Source: Flavobacterium yafengii
Lineage (GTDB): Bacteria > Bacteroidota > Bacteroidia > Flavobacteriales > Flavobacteriaceae
Length of the DNA stretch: 64,000 bases
Direction of reading: 5' to 3'
Assembly (NCBI RefSeq): GCF_030010375.1
Contig: NZ_JASCRY010000003.1
Location: 434,001 to 498,000, forward strand
Under the pieces are notes generated by a model, which searched no databases, was not told the origin of the DNA, and saw only the letters and a list, made by a program, of their open reading frames with translations. The translations under genes and the position numbers were made by a program. Below, piece by piece: positions 18,232 to 27,976 of this stretch. Every line of letters starts with the position of its first letter. Position 1 is the stretch's first letter.

Positions 18232-18646
18232 CTGAAGTGCAGAGGTTTGTTTTACGAAGGACTGAAAGTCCAGGTATTAGGTAATTCAAAACATGTACCA
18301 CTAAGTGTAGATGCCATGCGGGACACCATACCCATTTTGTTTGAATTATTGGAACAAGAGACCGAAGCTTCTGTCAGGGCGGTTTTAGGCTATTTCATAT
18401 TTGTATTTATTCATCCATATTATGGATGGCAATTGGCGAATGAGTCGATTTTTAATGAATACCATGCTGGCTTCCAATGGATATCCTTTGACTGTGATAC
18501 CCGTCGAAAAAAGAACAGAATACATGCAGGCTCTTGAACGAGCAAGTTCGTATCAAGATATAAGTCCTTTTTCTAAATTCATTGCCTATCTGGTAAATGA
18601 AGCAATGGAGGGAAAAGCTGTCGCGGTATTGCCAGAATCAAAATAA
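18232..18646 (+). pseudogene. Second Fic protein, broken in its active-site motif
   Basis: The frame begins in mid-domain (CRGLFYEGLKVQVLGNSKHVPLS), runs through EASVRAVLGYFIFVFIHPY, then loses register because of an extra T at about 18421. The next frame continues with MDGNWRMSRFLMNTMLASNG and ends ...AVAVLPESK. Read through the slip, the motif would be HPYMDGNWRMSR: beside the frameshift, the second Gly of GNGR is now Trp (codon 18434-18436). The 5' part of the gene is missing. It is a different Fic subfamily from the intact gene at 16152, so it is not a simple duplicate. Confidence 0.85.
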
Positions 18647-18720
18647 GTCAATATTAATTTATTCAATTAAACACTTATTCCTTACCTTTACATAGTTCAA
18701 AAAAAGACTTTGAAAGTCTA

Positions 18721-18740
18721 GTGACCCTATTGGTGACCCT
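18721..18740 (+). repeat. Short tandem repeat GTGACCCT
   Basis: GTGACCCT occurs at 18721-18728 and 18733-18740, a 12-bp period, about 60 bp ahead of the tRNA-like fragment. Such short repeats near an att site can be integrase arm sites; that is inference. Confidence 0.35.
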
Positions 18741-18796
18741 GTTCTTAAATAGTATATCAAAAGTCCAGTATTTACTGGTATTATTATAAAGGCATC

Positions 18797-18817
18797 GGAG
18801 CCTCTTTCTCCGCCAGT
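18797..18817 (+). repeat. tRNA-3'-end-like sequence, candidate right att scar
   Basis: GGAGCCTCTTTCTCCGCCAGT aligns with the copies at 14900 and 18926 over the TC(T/C)TTCTCC(G/A)C core, and again stands just before a terminator. With the left copy it spans about 3.9 kb holding the integrase relic and both fic genes. No complete tRNA is present here. Confidence 0.45.
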
Positions 18818-18819
18818 AT

Positions 18820-18850
18820 AACCCGTAAACTCAATGTTTACGGGTTTTTT
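18820..18850 (+). terminator. Rho-independent terminator
   Basis: A perfect 11-bp stem, AACCCGTAAAC / GTTTACGGGTT, with a 5-nt loop and a T run. It follows the tRNA-like 3' end, the normal layout of a tRNA gene. Confidence 0.85.
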
Positions 18851-18925
18851 ATTTTCAAATCCTCTCCTAAAAGCTTGTTTTTAAAAGTAGACTTCAAACA
18901 AAGCCCCTTCTGTAATTAACAGAGT

Positions 18926-18946
18926 TAATCCTCTTTCTCCGCTGGT
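18926..18946 (+). repeat. Third tRNA-3'-end-like copy
   Basis: TAATCCTCTTTCTCCGCTGG repeats the core of the copy at 18797 about 130 bp further on. It may be a second att scar from a tandem insertion. From here to 19297 I see no gene or clear signal. Confidence 0.4.
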
Positions 18947-19297
18947 AAAAAATGGAAAAGAAGTAACTGCTTTATCTCATTTTCCATGTATTGGTTAACC
19001 TATAACCCTTGGAAGCCCAACCAATAGTTTTCCTAAATTCTTTACTAATCTATGATTCCTTTATTTTGCGTCCGGAATTTAGAAAGTTTTTTTTTATCAA
19101 AATTGGATGAAATGTACCCGAGACAAAACCTGCGCCATAAAAACAAGGCCGAACAATTGCGATACTTAATAAAATAAAGTATACATTAGTACATACAAAA
19201 AACGGCTTTATTTCAACATACCCTTCACACTATTAGACCTTTAAAAGAAGTCCCAATCTAATGCATACCATTTAATCATTTTTTAAACAATCCTCAC

Positions 19298-21082
19298 ATG
19301 AATATAGTAAAAAGCCTTTTTAGAAAAACGACAGTAATCCTGTTCGTTTTAAGCAGTACTTTTCTATTGGCTCAAAAACCAGCCAATAATACTAAATTTA
19401 ATAAATTTTTGGATGATTATTACGAAGAAGGATTACCATTAAACCCTATTTCTGCCACGGAAAGAGGCGATAACAGATACAACGATTTATTGCCAAACGA
19501 TATCGCAAAACCGTATCTGAAAAAGAAACACGACTTCACCATAAAATATCAAAAACGGTTAGAAGATTTTGATAGAAACAAGCTCAATTCCTTTGATAAA
19601 ATTGCTTTCGATATCGCGAGCCTTCAATTAAAACAAGCACTGGAAAGAGAAAAATTCCATTTTGAATACATGCCCTTTAGCCATTATAGATCATTACCAA
19701 ATTCATTACCGTCTCTTGGTTCAGGAAAAAGTGCTCAACCTTTTAAAACAGTAAAAGATTACGAAAATTGGCTCAAACGAATAGAGAGTTTTACGATATG
19801 GGCCGATACTGCCATAGCCAATTTTGACAAAGGTATTGCAATAGGAATGGTTCTTCCCAAAGCATTGGTTGTTAAAATGATTCCACAACTGGAAGCACAA
19901 ACTGCGACAGATACCCTTAAGAATATTTTTTATGAACCGGTCCTCAATATGCCAAACTCTTTTTCTGCAAAAGAAAAAAAAGCGATACGATTGGCCTATC
20001 AAAAGGCAATCACCTCTAAAATTATCCCAACATACCGAAAACTGGCAGTGTATTTAAAAGATGTTTATTTGCCAAAAGCCAGAACCACGTCAGGCTATAA
20101 TGATTTGCCCAATGGGAAAGCAATGTATGAATATTTGGTTAGCGTCAGTACTACTACTAATAAAACACCGGATGAAATTTACCAAACCGGACTTCGGGAA
20201 GTGGAACGAATTACCAAAGAAATTGATGACCTCAAGATAAAAATTGGCTTTCAGGGAGACAGAACCGCATTTTTCAATCATGCCTTAACCGATCCTTCCT
20301 TTTTTCCTTTCACTACTGACGAACAAATATTGGAAAGTTACAGAGCTATCCTGCCCATAATAGAACCCAACCTTAAAAAATTATTCAATATTGTACCCAA
20401 AACAGCATTCAAGGTAAAGGCCATTGAAAAGTTCAAAGCAGCTACTGCTGCAGCCAATTATGAAAGAGGTACAACGGACGGCAGCAGACCCGGTTATTTT
20501 AATGTTCCCATCGTTGACGCTGCTACATACAATAAATTGGGTATGGACAATCTTTTTATGCATGAAGCCATTCCTGGACACCATTTTCAATTGTCCTTGC
20601 AACAAGAGAATCAATCCATGCCTAAAATTAGAAAATTTGCTGGCTATTCCGTTTTTTCTGAAGGATGGGCTTTATATACGGAATCATTGGGTGAAGAATT
20701 AGGATTGTACACCGATCCTTATCAAAAATTGGCGGCATACAAATCAGAACTATTTAGAGCGATACGATTAGTAACAGACGTTGGATTGCATACTGGAATC
20801 ATGACAAGGGAAGAATCAATCCAATACATGATGGAAAAAGGGGGAAGAGAGAAAAATGCTTCTGTTTCAGAAACAGAAAGATATATGGCACAACCGGGAC
20901 AGGCACTTTCCTATAAAACAGGAGAATTGAAAATAACGGAATTGAAAACTAAATATATTAAAAGTTTGGGTCCAAAGTTTGAAATCAAAAAATTTCATGA
21001 TGCCATTTTACAGGTTGGTTCTGTGCCTTTAAGTGTGTTTGAAACGTATATGGATAATTGGGCAAATGAACAAATTAAATAA
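19298..21082 (+). CDS. DUF885 family exported metallopeptidase-like protein
   Basis: 594 aa with an N-terminal signal peptide (TVILFVLSSTFLLAQ). The fold resembles M32/M3-type zinc carboxypeptidases, and the DUF885 metal motif HEAIPGHH is visible near residue 425, followed by EGWALYTESLGEELGLY. Members are secreted or periplasmic peptidases of little-known specificity. The frame is complete. The following S9 peptidase gene has the same direction with a 167-bp gap, so the two may share a peptide-degrading role without being one operon. Confidence 0.88.
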   Translation: MNIVKSLFRKTTVILFVLSSTFLLAQKPANNTKFNKFLDDYYEEGLPLNPISATERGDNRYNDLLPNDIAKPYLKKKHDFTIKYQKRLEDFDRNKLNSFDKIAFDIASLQLKQALEREKFHFEYMPFSHYRSLPNSLPSLGSGKSAQPFKTVKDYENWLKRIESFTIWADTAIANFDKGIAIGMVLPKALVVKMIPQLEAQTATDTLKNIFYEPVLNMPNSFSAKEKKAIRLAYQKAITSKIIPTYRKLAVYLKDVYLPKARTTSGYNDLPNGKAMYEYLVSVSTTTNKTPDEIYQTGLREVERITKEIDDLKIKIGFQGDRTAFFNHALTDPSFFPFTTDEQILESYRAILPIIEPNLKKLFNIVPKTAFKVKAIEKFKAATAAANYERGTTDGSRPGYFNVPIVDAATYNKLGMDNLFMHEAIPGHHFQLSLQQENQSMPKIRKFAGYSVFSEGWALYTESLGEELGLYTDPYQKLAAYKSELFRAIRLVTDVGLHTGIMTREESIQYMMEKGGREKNASVSETERYMAQPGQALSYKTGELKITELKTKYIKSLGPKFEIKKFHDAILQVGSVPLSVFETYMDNWANEQIK

Positions 21083-21249
21083 TCACTTGTCCATTTACCT
21101 ATAAATACTGTTGAGTAGAAATTATACAGATAACCGATTTTTATTTTATATTTTTACTAAATAGTTAACCTATCAAACCATTATATAAAAATACATTAGG
21201 CTCAATTGGGCTTAACTGATAATAAACCAATATTTCTAAAATCCAATCT

Positions 21250-23409
21250 ATGAGAAAATTTTCAATAGTACTATTTTTTTTAATACAATTACAATCTTCA
21301 ATCGCTCAAAATGGAATAGAAGCTGTTGCCATTACTGATATGTTGAAAATTAAAACTGTTGGTAACATAACGCTGACTAAAGATGGAAAACGAGCTGCTT
21401 TTACGGTGACTTCTATTGAACCCGATGAAAATAATAAATTAGATTACAAATACCGCACACAGATTTTCACTACCAATACATTAAACAATTCCGTACCTGT
21501 ACAACTTACCACAAATAAAGATGGAGCGACAAGACCAGCATGGAGTCCGGATGGTAAACAGATTGCTTTTACGCGTTCTGTAGAGGACAAAATGCAAATT
21601 TTTATACTTTCTATGGAAGGTGGCGAACCCATGCAATTGACAAAACATAAATACGGTGCAACCAATCCAAAGTGGTCGCCTGATGGTAAAAGAATACTTT
21701 TTTCATCAAGTATCCCGTTACGAGAATTACTTCAGGACTCTATTTTAAACAAATCAAAAACAATTCCTACTTGGAAAATGGAAAAGCCCGGTTTTGACAA
21801 AAATGAACATTTACTAACGAATAAAGAGAAACCAAATCCTAACGGAAGTTTATCCGAAATAAGGGCTTATTTAGATAAAAACGCAATAGACAAAAAAGCA
21901 ATTGTCTTGAACAAATTAAACTTTCAAAGTGAATCGAATGTCTCTTCAGAAATGAATTTCAATCACTTCTTTGAAATAAATGTCTCCAAAGATGCTGAAC
22001 CGCGTTTGCTCACTAAAGGATTTTATAGTTTTGCTACTGCGGACTACACGCCAAACGGGAAACAAATAATTCTATCAGGAGACGTAGACACTATAGAAAA
22101 TGCTGATCGGTCATTAGAAAGTGAGATTTTTACAGTTGACACAAATGGTGAAAATTTTAAAATGATTTTAGGCGAAAATGGAAAAAGATACAACAGCGCC
22201 ACCATATCTCCATCAGGAAAATGGCTTGCTTTCTTGTCCAGTAATACTTCTTTTATTAGTGTTCCTTCATTGTCAATAATGCCCATGAATGGCACCGAAA
22301 AAGATATGGTAACAATCCCTTTTGATCGAAATAAATCGAATCTTATCTGGAGTAAAGATGATAAACACCTGTACTTCACCTCTCAGATGAATGGTGGTAA
22401 TGTATTGCACAGAATTAACAGATTAACAAAAAAAATAGAAGCTTTATCGAGCGTTGATACTGGTATTTCAAGTTTTGACGTTATAAATAATACGATTGTA
22501 TTTTCAAAAACTCAGGTATCAAATCCTTCTGAATTATATTTTGCTGATGCCAATTTAAAAAATGAAAAAAAAGTAAGCAATTTTAATGATTGGGTTACAA
22601 ATAAAAAATTATCCATTCCTGAAAAGAAAACATTCATCAACGATTTAGGAATGACTGTAGAATATTGGATCATGAAACCATCCAACTACAAACAAGGAGA
22701 AAAATATCCATTATTGTTAGAAATTCATGGCGGTCCGTCGGCAATGTGGGGTCCCGGTGAAGAAAGTATGTGGCATGAGTACCAATATTTTTGCAGTAAA
22801 GGATATGGTATCGTTTATAGTAATCCAAGAGGTTCGGGTGGATATGGTTTGGATTTTTTAAGAGGCAACATCAACGATTGGGGCAAAGGTCCGGCAAGTG
22901 ATGTATTGACAGCATTAGATAAAACCGTTGAAGAAGGTTGGGCCGACAACTCCAAGTTGCTTATCACCGGAGGTTCTTATGCAGGATATCTGACAGCTTG
23001 GATCATAAGTCATGACAATCGTTTCAAAGCGGCTTGTGCGCAACGCGGTGTCTATGATCTTAACACATTTTTTGGCGAAGGAAATGCATGGCGATTAGTT
23101 CCAAATTATTTTGGAGGATATCCATGGGAGCCAAAAGTAAAGGAAATTCTAACTCGGGAATCACCCATAAGTTATGTTCAAAATATCACAACTCCTTTCA
23201 TTATTTTTCATGGTGGAAACGATCGTCGTACCGGTTTTATTCAAGCCGAAATGATGTTTCGCAGTCTAAAAGTATTAGATCGTCCTGTTGAATTTGTAGT
23301 ACATCCGGGCGCAACTCATGAAATTACTCGAAATGGTGACAATCGCCAACGAATAGATCAAATGCTGCGAACGTATGAATTTTTTGAAAGATCAATTGAA
23401 AAAAAATAA
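21250..23409 (+). CDS. S9 family prolyl-oligopeptidase-like serine peptidase, exported
   Basis: 719 aa. A signal peptide is followed by a TolB/WD-like beta-propeller over ~40-440 with repeated WSPDGK blades. The alpha/beta-hydrolase domain holds Ser in GGSYAG (~576), Asp in GGNDRRTG (~656) and His in GATHE (~689). S9 enzymes (dipeptidyl aminopeptidase/acylaminoacyl peptidase type) cut short peptides. It is complete and ends with a strong terminator at 23463. Confidence 0.94.
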   Translation: MRKFSIVLFFLIQLQSSIAQNGIEAVAITDMLKIKTVGNITLTKDGKRAAFTVTSIEPDENNKLDYKYRTQIFTTNTLNNSVPVQLTTNKDGATRPAWSPDGKQIAFTRSVEDKMQIFILSMEGGEPMQLTKHKYGATNPKWSPDGKRILFSSSIPLRELLQDSILNKSKTIPTWKMEKPGFDKNEHLLTNKEKPNPNGSLSEIRAYLDKNAIDKKAIVLNKLNFQSESNVSSEMNFNHFFEINVSKDAEPRLLTKGFYSFATADYTPNGKQIILSGDVDTIENADRSLESEIFTVDTNGENFKMILGENGKRYNSATISPSGKWLAFLSSNTSFISVPSLSIMPMNGTEKDMVTIPFDRNKSNLIWSKDDKHLYFTSQMNGGNVLHRINRLTKKIEALSSVDTGISSFDVINNTIVFSKTQVSNPSELYFADANLKNEKKVSNFNDWVTNKKLSIPEKKTFINDLGMTVEYWIMKPSNYKQGEKYPLLLEIHGGPSAMWGPGEESMWHEYQYFCSKGYGIVYSNPRGSGGYGLDFLRGNINDWGKGPASDVLTALDKTVEEGWADNSKLLITGGSYAGYLTAWIISHDNRFKAACAQRGVYDLNTFFGEGNAWRLVPNYFGGYPWEPKVKEILTRESPISYVQNITTPFIIFHGGNDRRTGFIQAEMMFRSLKVLDRPVEFVVHPGATHEITRNGDNRQRIDQMLRTYEFFERSIEKK

Positions 23410-23462
23410 AAGGAACTGATGTTTATACATTCATATACTGGGATTTAAATCCTAAAAACCTG

Positions 23463-23501
23463 AAAAGCCCTGTTCATTATAAAATGACAGGGCTTTTTTT
23501 A
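23463..23501 (+). terminator. Rho-independent terminator after the S9 peptidase gene
   Basis: AAAAGCCCTGTTCATT pairs with AATGACAGGGCTTTT with one bulged T, then a T run. It is strong and isolates the S9 gene from the next one. Confidence 0.88.
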
Positions 23502-23702
23502 TAATAGGAAGAAGTTTTGTTGAAGCATTAATAATACAATACTGTAACCTACATTGAATTGTTTTTCATATAAATCAAGTCTTGTTTTTTATCATTAGAC
23601 ACTACCAAAACATATATAATTTTGGGATTTACATAATTAAAAAACCTGCTGCCTTCAAAGCAAGTTGTTTTGACTATCTTTAAAAAACTTTAAAATAAAA
23701 TA

Positions 23703-24137
23703 ATGGAAACACAATCCTATAAAAATCATATTCGGTATTACCCACCCCATCATTTTGTTTACTATCCTATAATAATGATATTTTTGTCGTTTAGTATTTA
23801 TTTTAGTTGCACCACCGAAGATTCATTAATTTGGGTATTTATTAGTGGAATTTTCGTTGTTCTGTTTTGTCTGGCTTTCATGCTACGCCAACATTATGCA
23901 TTGACTTTACAAAACCGAATAGTACGTTTAGAGCTTCGGTACCGCTATTTTTCTATTACAGGGAAAAGATTGGAGGATTTTGAGCATCGATTAAATGACG
24001 ACCAATTATTTGCCTTGCGGTTTACACCAGATGATGAATTTCCAGCGCTTACGCAAAAAGCGATGAATGAAAATCTTTCGGGAAAGGAAATTAAAAAAGC
24101 GATTCAGCACTGGAAAGGCGACTATGAAAGAGTTTAA
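23703..24137 (+). CDS. DUF6526 family small membrane protein
   Basis: 144 aa. It begins METQSYKNHIRYYPPHHFVYYP, typical of the Bacteroidota DUF6526 family, with two transmembrane helices (about 20-38 and 45-62) and a soluble tail containing RYFSITGKRLEDFE and DDQLFALRFTPDDE. Function is unknown. It is a stand-alone gene with a 98-bp gap to the pentapeptide gene. Confidence 0.8.
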   Translation: METQSYKNHIRYYPPHHFVYYPIIMIFLSFSIYFSCTTEDSLIWVFISGIFVVLFCLAFMLRQHYALTLQNRIVRLELRYRYFSITGKRLEDFEHRLNDDQLFALRFTPDDEFPALTQKAMNENLSGKEIKKAIQHWKGDYERV

Positions 24138-24235
24138 ATCCAAAAAATAATACTCTAATTTATCCTATATAACGATTCAGAATTTTGTTTCTTTGTTCCG
24201 AAAACAGCACTAAAAACTGAATTTAAAACCCATAA

Positions 24236-24805
24236 ATGGCAGAATATTTTCTAGATATTGAGTATAATGATATCACATACCACGAGGAAGAAGTCAATTT
24301 CAAGGAATTTGAGTGCTGTACGTTTACCAATTGTAATTTCTCTAAATGTGCTTTTGTGGCGGTTACTTTCATTGATTGTACTTTCAATGATTGCATTTTT
24401 AGCAATGCCAAAATAAATTATGTAGCCTTTAGAACCGTGACTTTCAATCGCTGTGAAATCAAAGATGTCAATTTTGCCATGTGTGATAAATTGATTTTCG
24501 AAATTACTTTTAATAATTGTATTTTGGATTTCTCCAAATTTTATACGTTAAAGATAAAAGGAACATCCTTCACCAATTGCAGTATTATTGCCGTTGATTT
24601 TATGAGTACTGATTTGACTGAAGTTGTTTTTGACAATTGCGATTTATACCGTTCTGAGTTTGCAAAAGCAATTGCCAACAAAGCTGATTTTAAAACAAGC
24701 TATAATTATACAATTGATCCCAAAACAACAAAATTAAAGAAAGCGGTCTTTGCTTTAGAGGGTATAAAAGGATTGCTCTACAAACATGAAATCATGGTTC
24801 AATAA
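24236..24805 (+). CDS. Pentapeptide-repeat protein, Cys-rich
   Basis: 189 aa built almost wholly of pentapeptide repeats with Phe or Leu at the centre of each (ECCTFTNCNFSKCAF, DCTFNDCIFSNAK, NCDLYRSEFAKA). They should form a right-handed quadrilateral beta-helix. Many repeats carry Cys at the position before the turn, giving an unusually Cys-rich face, which suits the reducing cytoplasm. There is no signal peptide. Function is unknown: some relatives mimic DNA and protect gyrase, but that cannot be assumed here. It converges with the ABC transporter genes, with 2 bp between the ends. Confidence 0.85.
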   Translation: MAEYFLDIEYNDITYHEEEVNFKEFECCTFTNCNFSKCAFVAVTFIDCTFNDCIFSNAKINYVAFRTVTFNRCEIKDVNFAMCDKLIFEITFNNCILDFSKFYTLKIKGTSFTNCSIIAVDFMSTDLTEVVFDNCDLYRSEFAKAIANKADFKTSYNYTIDPKTTKLKKAVFALEGIKGLLYKHEIMVQ

Positions 24806-24807
24806 TA

Positions 24808-25488
24808 TTACGAAATTATTTTTCCATCTTCCATAGTAATAATTCTATTCGTTTTTTGGGCAAAATCAGTATCGTGGGTAACTACCAACAAAGTCTGATT
24901 TTTCTCCTGAGTCAATTTATTAAAAATATCAAAAACCAAGTCACTGTTTTTCTTGTCTAAATTCCCTGTAGGCTCATCCCCCATTATAATTAACGGATCG
25001 TTTATCAAAGCACGCGCAATTGCCACGCGCTGTTTTTGTCCGCCACTCAATTGATTTGGCATTTTCAGTGCCTGATCTTCCATGTCTAGTGTTTTCAAAT
25101 GTTCCATGGCGCGATGCTCTAATTCTTTATCCGAATATTTAGCTAATTTCATCCCCGGAAGCATTACATTTTTCAGGACATTATATTCTGCCAGTAAGTA
25201 ATGAAACTGGAACACAAAACCTATTTTTTCATTTCTAATTAATGCTAATTCTTTGTCGGTTTTTCCCGTAACAAGTTCGTTGTGAATCAATATCTGACCG
25301 TCATAATCCGTATCCATCGTAGAAAGTAAATACAACAAAGTCGATTTTCCACAGCCCGACTTTCCTACTATAGAAACAAACTCACCATGATTAACACGCA
25401 TGCTAATTTCCTTTAAAACTTCGAATTTTACAGGATCGTAAAAATATTTACTTAGTCCAATTGTCTCTAAAACAGTATTGTTTTCCAT
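24808..25488 (-). CDS. ABC transporter ATPase, LolD/MacB type
   Basis: 226 aa with Walker A GKSGCGKST (~43), Q-loop, signature LSGGQKQRVAIARAL (~143), Walker B LIIMGDEPTGNLD and the switch His in VVTHD. It is the size of a stand-alone LolD/FtsE-type ATPase. The last gene of a three-gene set (adaptor, permease, ATPase), it starts 3 bp after the permease stop. It powers a MacAB-like tripartite exporter. Confidence 0.93.
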   Translation of the reverse strand: MENNTVLETIGLSKYFYDPVKFEVLKEISMRVNHGEFVSIVGKSGCGKSTLLYLLSTMDTDYDGQILIHNELVTGKTDKELALIRNEKIGFVFQFHYLLAEYNVLKNVMLPGMKLAKYSDKELEHRAMEHLKTLDMEDQALKMPNQLSGGQKQRVAIARALINDPLIIMGDEPTGNLDKKNSDLVFDIFNKLTQEKNQTLLVVTHDTDFAQKTNRIITMEDGKIIS

Positions 25489-25490
25489 CG

Positions 25491-26747
25491 TTATTTTCCT
25501 CTGATAATTTCTACCGGATCTACTTTACTGGCTTTTAAAGCAGGGAAAAGTCCGGCAATGGTCGTTGTAAATAATGCAAAAGTAATCCCGATGCCATAAT
25601 ATATGGGATTGTAATTAATAGGATAGGTTTTCACCGTAGGTAATGAAGCCGTTTCAAACGGTATAACATCTATAATAGAAGAGAAAACGTAGCCAAACAG
25701 CAATCCAAACAATCCTCCCGCAAGTCCAATAATGATAGAAAGCGAAACAAAAATCCATTTCACATCATTACCGGAAAATCCAGTGGCTTTCAAAATCGCA
25801 ATACTGTCCATTTTTTCATAAATCATCATGTTCAGAATATTATAAATTCCAAAACCGGCTACAATCAGCAACACTACTCCAACGGAATAGGAAATGATAC
25901 TTCGTACCGTACTTCCGGTTTCAAACTGAGAATTTGCGGTTTGGTAATCAATCGTATCCAGATTAAAGGTATCCTGAAACTCTTTTGCAACAGCAGGTGC
26001 TGAAGCCATATCATATAAATTTATCTGTATATCCGTGATGTAATTTGTAGGTTCTCCTTGTAATTTTTGGGCTGTAGCCAAAGAAGTATAACTCGTTATA
26101 TTGTCGATTTCAGCAATTCCAATTTCTGAAATACCCACAATTTTGAGCGAAGCCAAATTTCCCTTAGAAGTGGTAATCTTGATGATATCTCCTTTGGTAA
26201 GCAGCATTTTGTCTGACAAACCTTTCCCTATAATAATACTGTTATTCTGAAGCAAATCAGCTACTTTTCCTTCAATGATATAATCGCTGATTTTAAATAA
26301 TTTATCTTCGGATAAAACATCAATTCCATTAATTATCCCTGAAATTTCAATCGTCCCCGAATTAAAAAAAACCGGAGAAGTCACCTTTGGAGCAACATCA
26401 ATAACGCGTGGATCTTGTTTTAAAACAGCCAGAATTGTTTTACTGTTGTAAATGGATTTTCCTCTGTCTTTAGGTTTAATCGAACGAACAAAATTGGTGT
26501 TTTTTTTGAACTCCTCAGACAAGAAAACGGGTTGGTTTTCTGAAGGTTTAATTTCATTGTACAGCAGCACATGGGGCGTTCTATTGAGCATTAAGCCATC
26601 CAGTAAGTCATTCAAACCATTCATAAAACTAACCAAAGCAATAAACATGGCAATACTGAAAGTTACTCCAATAGCCGCGACAATCGTTTGTTTCAATCGC
26701 GCCCGAAGCAAATGCAATGCAATGTTTAAAATAAGTTTAAAATTCAT
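25491..26747 (-). CDS. ABC transporter permease, MacB/LolC (FtsX) type
   Basis: 418 aa. One N-terminal helix (~20-42) is followed by a periplasmic MacB core domain (~45-275), then the FtsX domain with three helices at ~280-305, 325-352 and 380-402. It ends PALKASKVDPVEIIRGK, the hallmark of MacB/LolC permeases. Four helices is the count for mechanotransmission-type exporters. Its start overlaps the end of the adaptor gene. Confidence 0.93.
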   Translation of the reverse strand: MNFKLILNIALHLLRARLKQTIVAAIGVTFSIAMFIALVSFMNGLNDLLDGLMLNRTPHVLLYNEIKPSENQPVFLSEEFKKNTNFVRSIKPKDRGKSIYNSKTILAVLKQDPRVIDVAPKVTSPVFFNSGTIEISGIINGIDVLSEDKLFKISDYIIEGKVADLLQNNSIIIGKGLSDKMLLTKGDIIKITTSKGNLASLKIVGISEIGIAEIDNITSYTSLATAQKLQGEPTNYITDIQINLYDMASAPAVAKEFQDTFNLDTIDYQTANSQFETGSTVRSIISYSVGVVLLIVAGFGIYNILNMMIYEKMDSIAILKATGFSGNDVKWIFVSLSIIIGLAGGLFGLLFGYVFSSIIDVIPFETASLPTVKTYPINYNPIYYGIGITFALFTTTIAGLFPALKASKVDPVEIIRGK

Positions 26748-27841
26748 TATTTGGGTTTATAAATCGTTTCTTCGGCGGTTAATCCCGATACTATTTCCAC
26801 TTTCTGATAATCGCTTAAACCCGTTTTCACTTCGCGTTTTTCGTCTTTATTTACTAAAACATATTTGCCTTCGATTAAATATGTTTTTGGAATCGTAATG
26901 GTATTTTGCTTAATCTGAATGATAATATTGGCTTCGGCTGTAAGATTTGGGTAAAGTTTTTCGGGTGGTTTTATAAAATGTGCTTCAATTTTAAAAGTAC
27001 GGGAACGTTCGTTCATTATCGGGTAAATTTTATCAATGACGGCATCAAAAACCTGTCCTTTATAGCTATCCATTGTCACCAGTACTTTTTGTCCCGTGCT
27101 CACGCGAACCATGTCATTTTCGTCCACTTCCAGTTCCAATAAAAATGAATTTTCCTGACCAATTATTGCCAAAGGGGTTTGTGGCGTAACTAACGTTCCT
27201 TCTTTCACCAAAACATCAAACAGCTTTCCGGAAAAGACACTTTTAACACTAAAATCACTTTGGGATTTCTGATTGATTTTTAGGTTGACACTGTTTCTGC
27301 TTTGATCATTCTTCAATTGGGCTTTGAGTTGTGCCAATTGCTTTCGAGCCGATTCATAATTAATTTTGGAACTTTTATACGCTAATTCGACTCTTTCAAA
27401 ATCGACTTCCGAAATTCCTCCTTGATTCCTGATGTTTTTATTTCGGTTGTAAATGGATTCGTCCAAAGTCAATTTGTCTCTGCTTGATTGGACTTTCATT
27501 TCCATTTCGGCAATTTTATCTTGAATATAACGACTACTTTCCAGACTCAATTGATACGCTAATCGAGCATTTTCCGTATTCAGTTCCGCTTTACCACTCT
27601 CCAATTCAAATAGTGATTGGCCTTTAGTAATGGATTGACCGGCGATAACATTTACTTTTTGTAATGTGCCGTTTACGGTTGCATAAACCGTGTACTGCCC
27701 ATCTGCTTTTATAACTCCGGAAGCATAAACACTTTCCGTAACTTCTCCTACTGTTGGCTTAATTCTATCTGTTTCCTTTTTAGAACAAGAAAATAAACTA
27801 AGAACTAATAAACAAAATAGGGATCGTAATTTCAAACTCAT
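26747..27841 (-). CDS. HlyD/MacA-type periplasmic adaptor lipoprotein
   Basis: 364 aa with a lipoprotein signal (lipobox LFSC). The lipoyl-like halves are VYATVNGTLQKVNVIAGQSI and VFSGKLFDVLVKEGTLVTPQTPL, around a long coiled coil (~90-190). A beta-barrel with VLVTMDSYKGQVFDAVIDKI follows. It links the MacB-like permease to an outer-membrane channel. No TolC gene is in this cluster, so the channel must be encoded elsewhere. It is first in the three-gene operon. Confidence 0.92.
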   Translation of the reverse strand: MSLKLRSLFCLLVLSLFSCSKKETDRIKPTVGEVTESVYASGVIKADGQYTVYATVNGTLQKVNVIAGQSITKGQSLFELESGKAELNTENARLAYQLSLESSRYIQDKIAEMEMKVQSSRDKLTLDESIYNRNKNIRNQGGISEVDFERVELAYKSSKINYESARKQLAQLKAQLKNDQSRNSVNLKINQKSQSDFSVKSVFSGKLFDVLVKEGTLVTPQTPLAIIGQENSFLLELEVDENDMVRVSTGQKVLVTMDSYKGQVFDAVIDKIYPIMNERSRTFKIEAHFIKPPEKLYPNLTAEANIIIQIKQNTITIPKTYLIEGKYVLVNKDEKREVKTGLSDYQKVEIVSGLTAEETIYKPK

Positions 27842-27976
27842 TTCGCTTCTTATTTAACGGTATAGGTTGTTGTAAATTCTTTCTATAAATATACGACAAT
27901 ATCCATTTTGAAGTTAAAATTCATTGTTGTAAAATTATGAGATAAAAAGCGTTGGGTAATGAGGACAATAGGATAA

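Noticed and set aside
18401..18646. The second half of the broken fic gene as an independent small gene
   Set aside because: It continues the Fic domain of the preceding frame exactly at the slip site, so it is part of a pseudogene.
18781..18850. A complete tRNA gene near 18.8 kb
   Set aside because: Only a T-arm/acceptor-like 3' end is present; no D-arm, anticodon arm or 5' acceptor strand can be fitted upstream.
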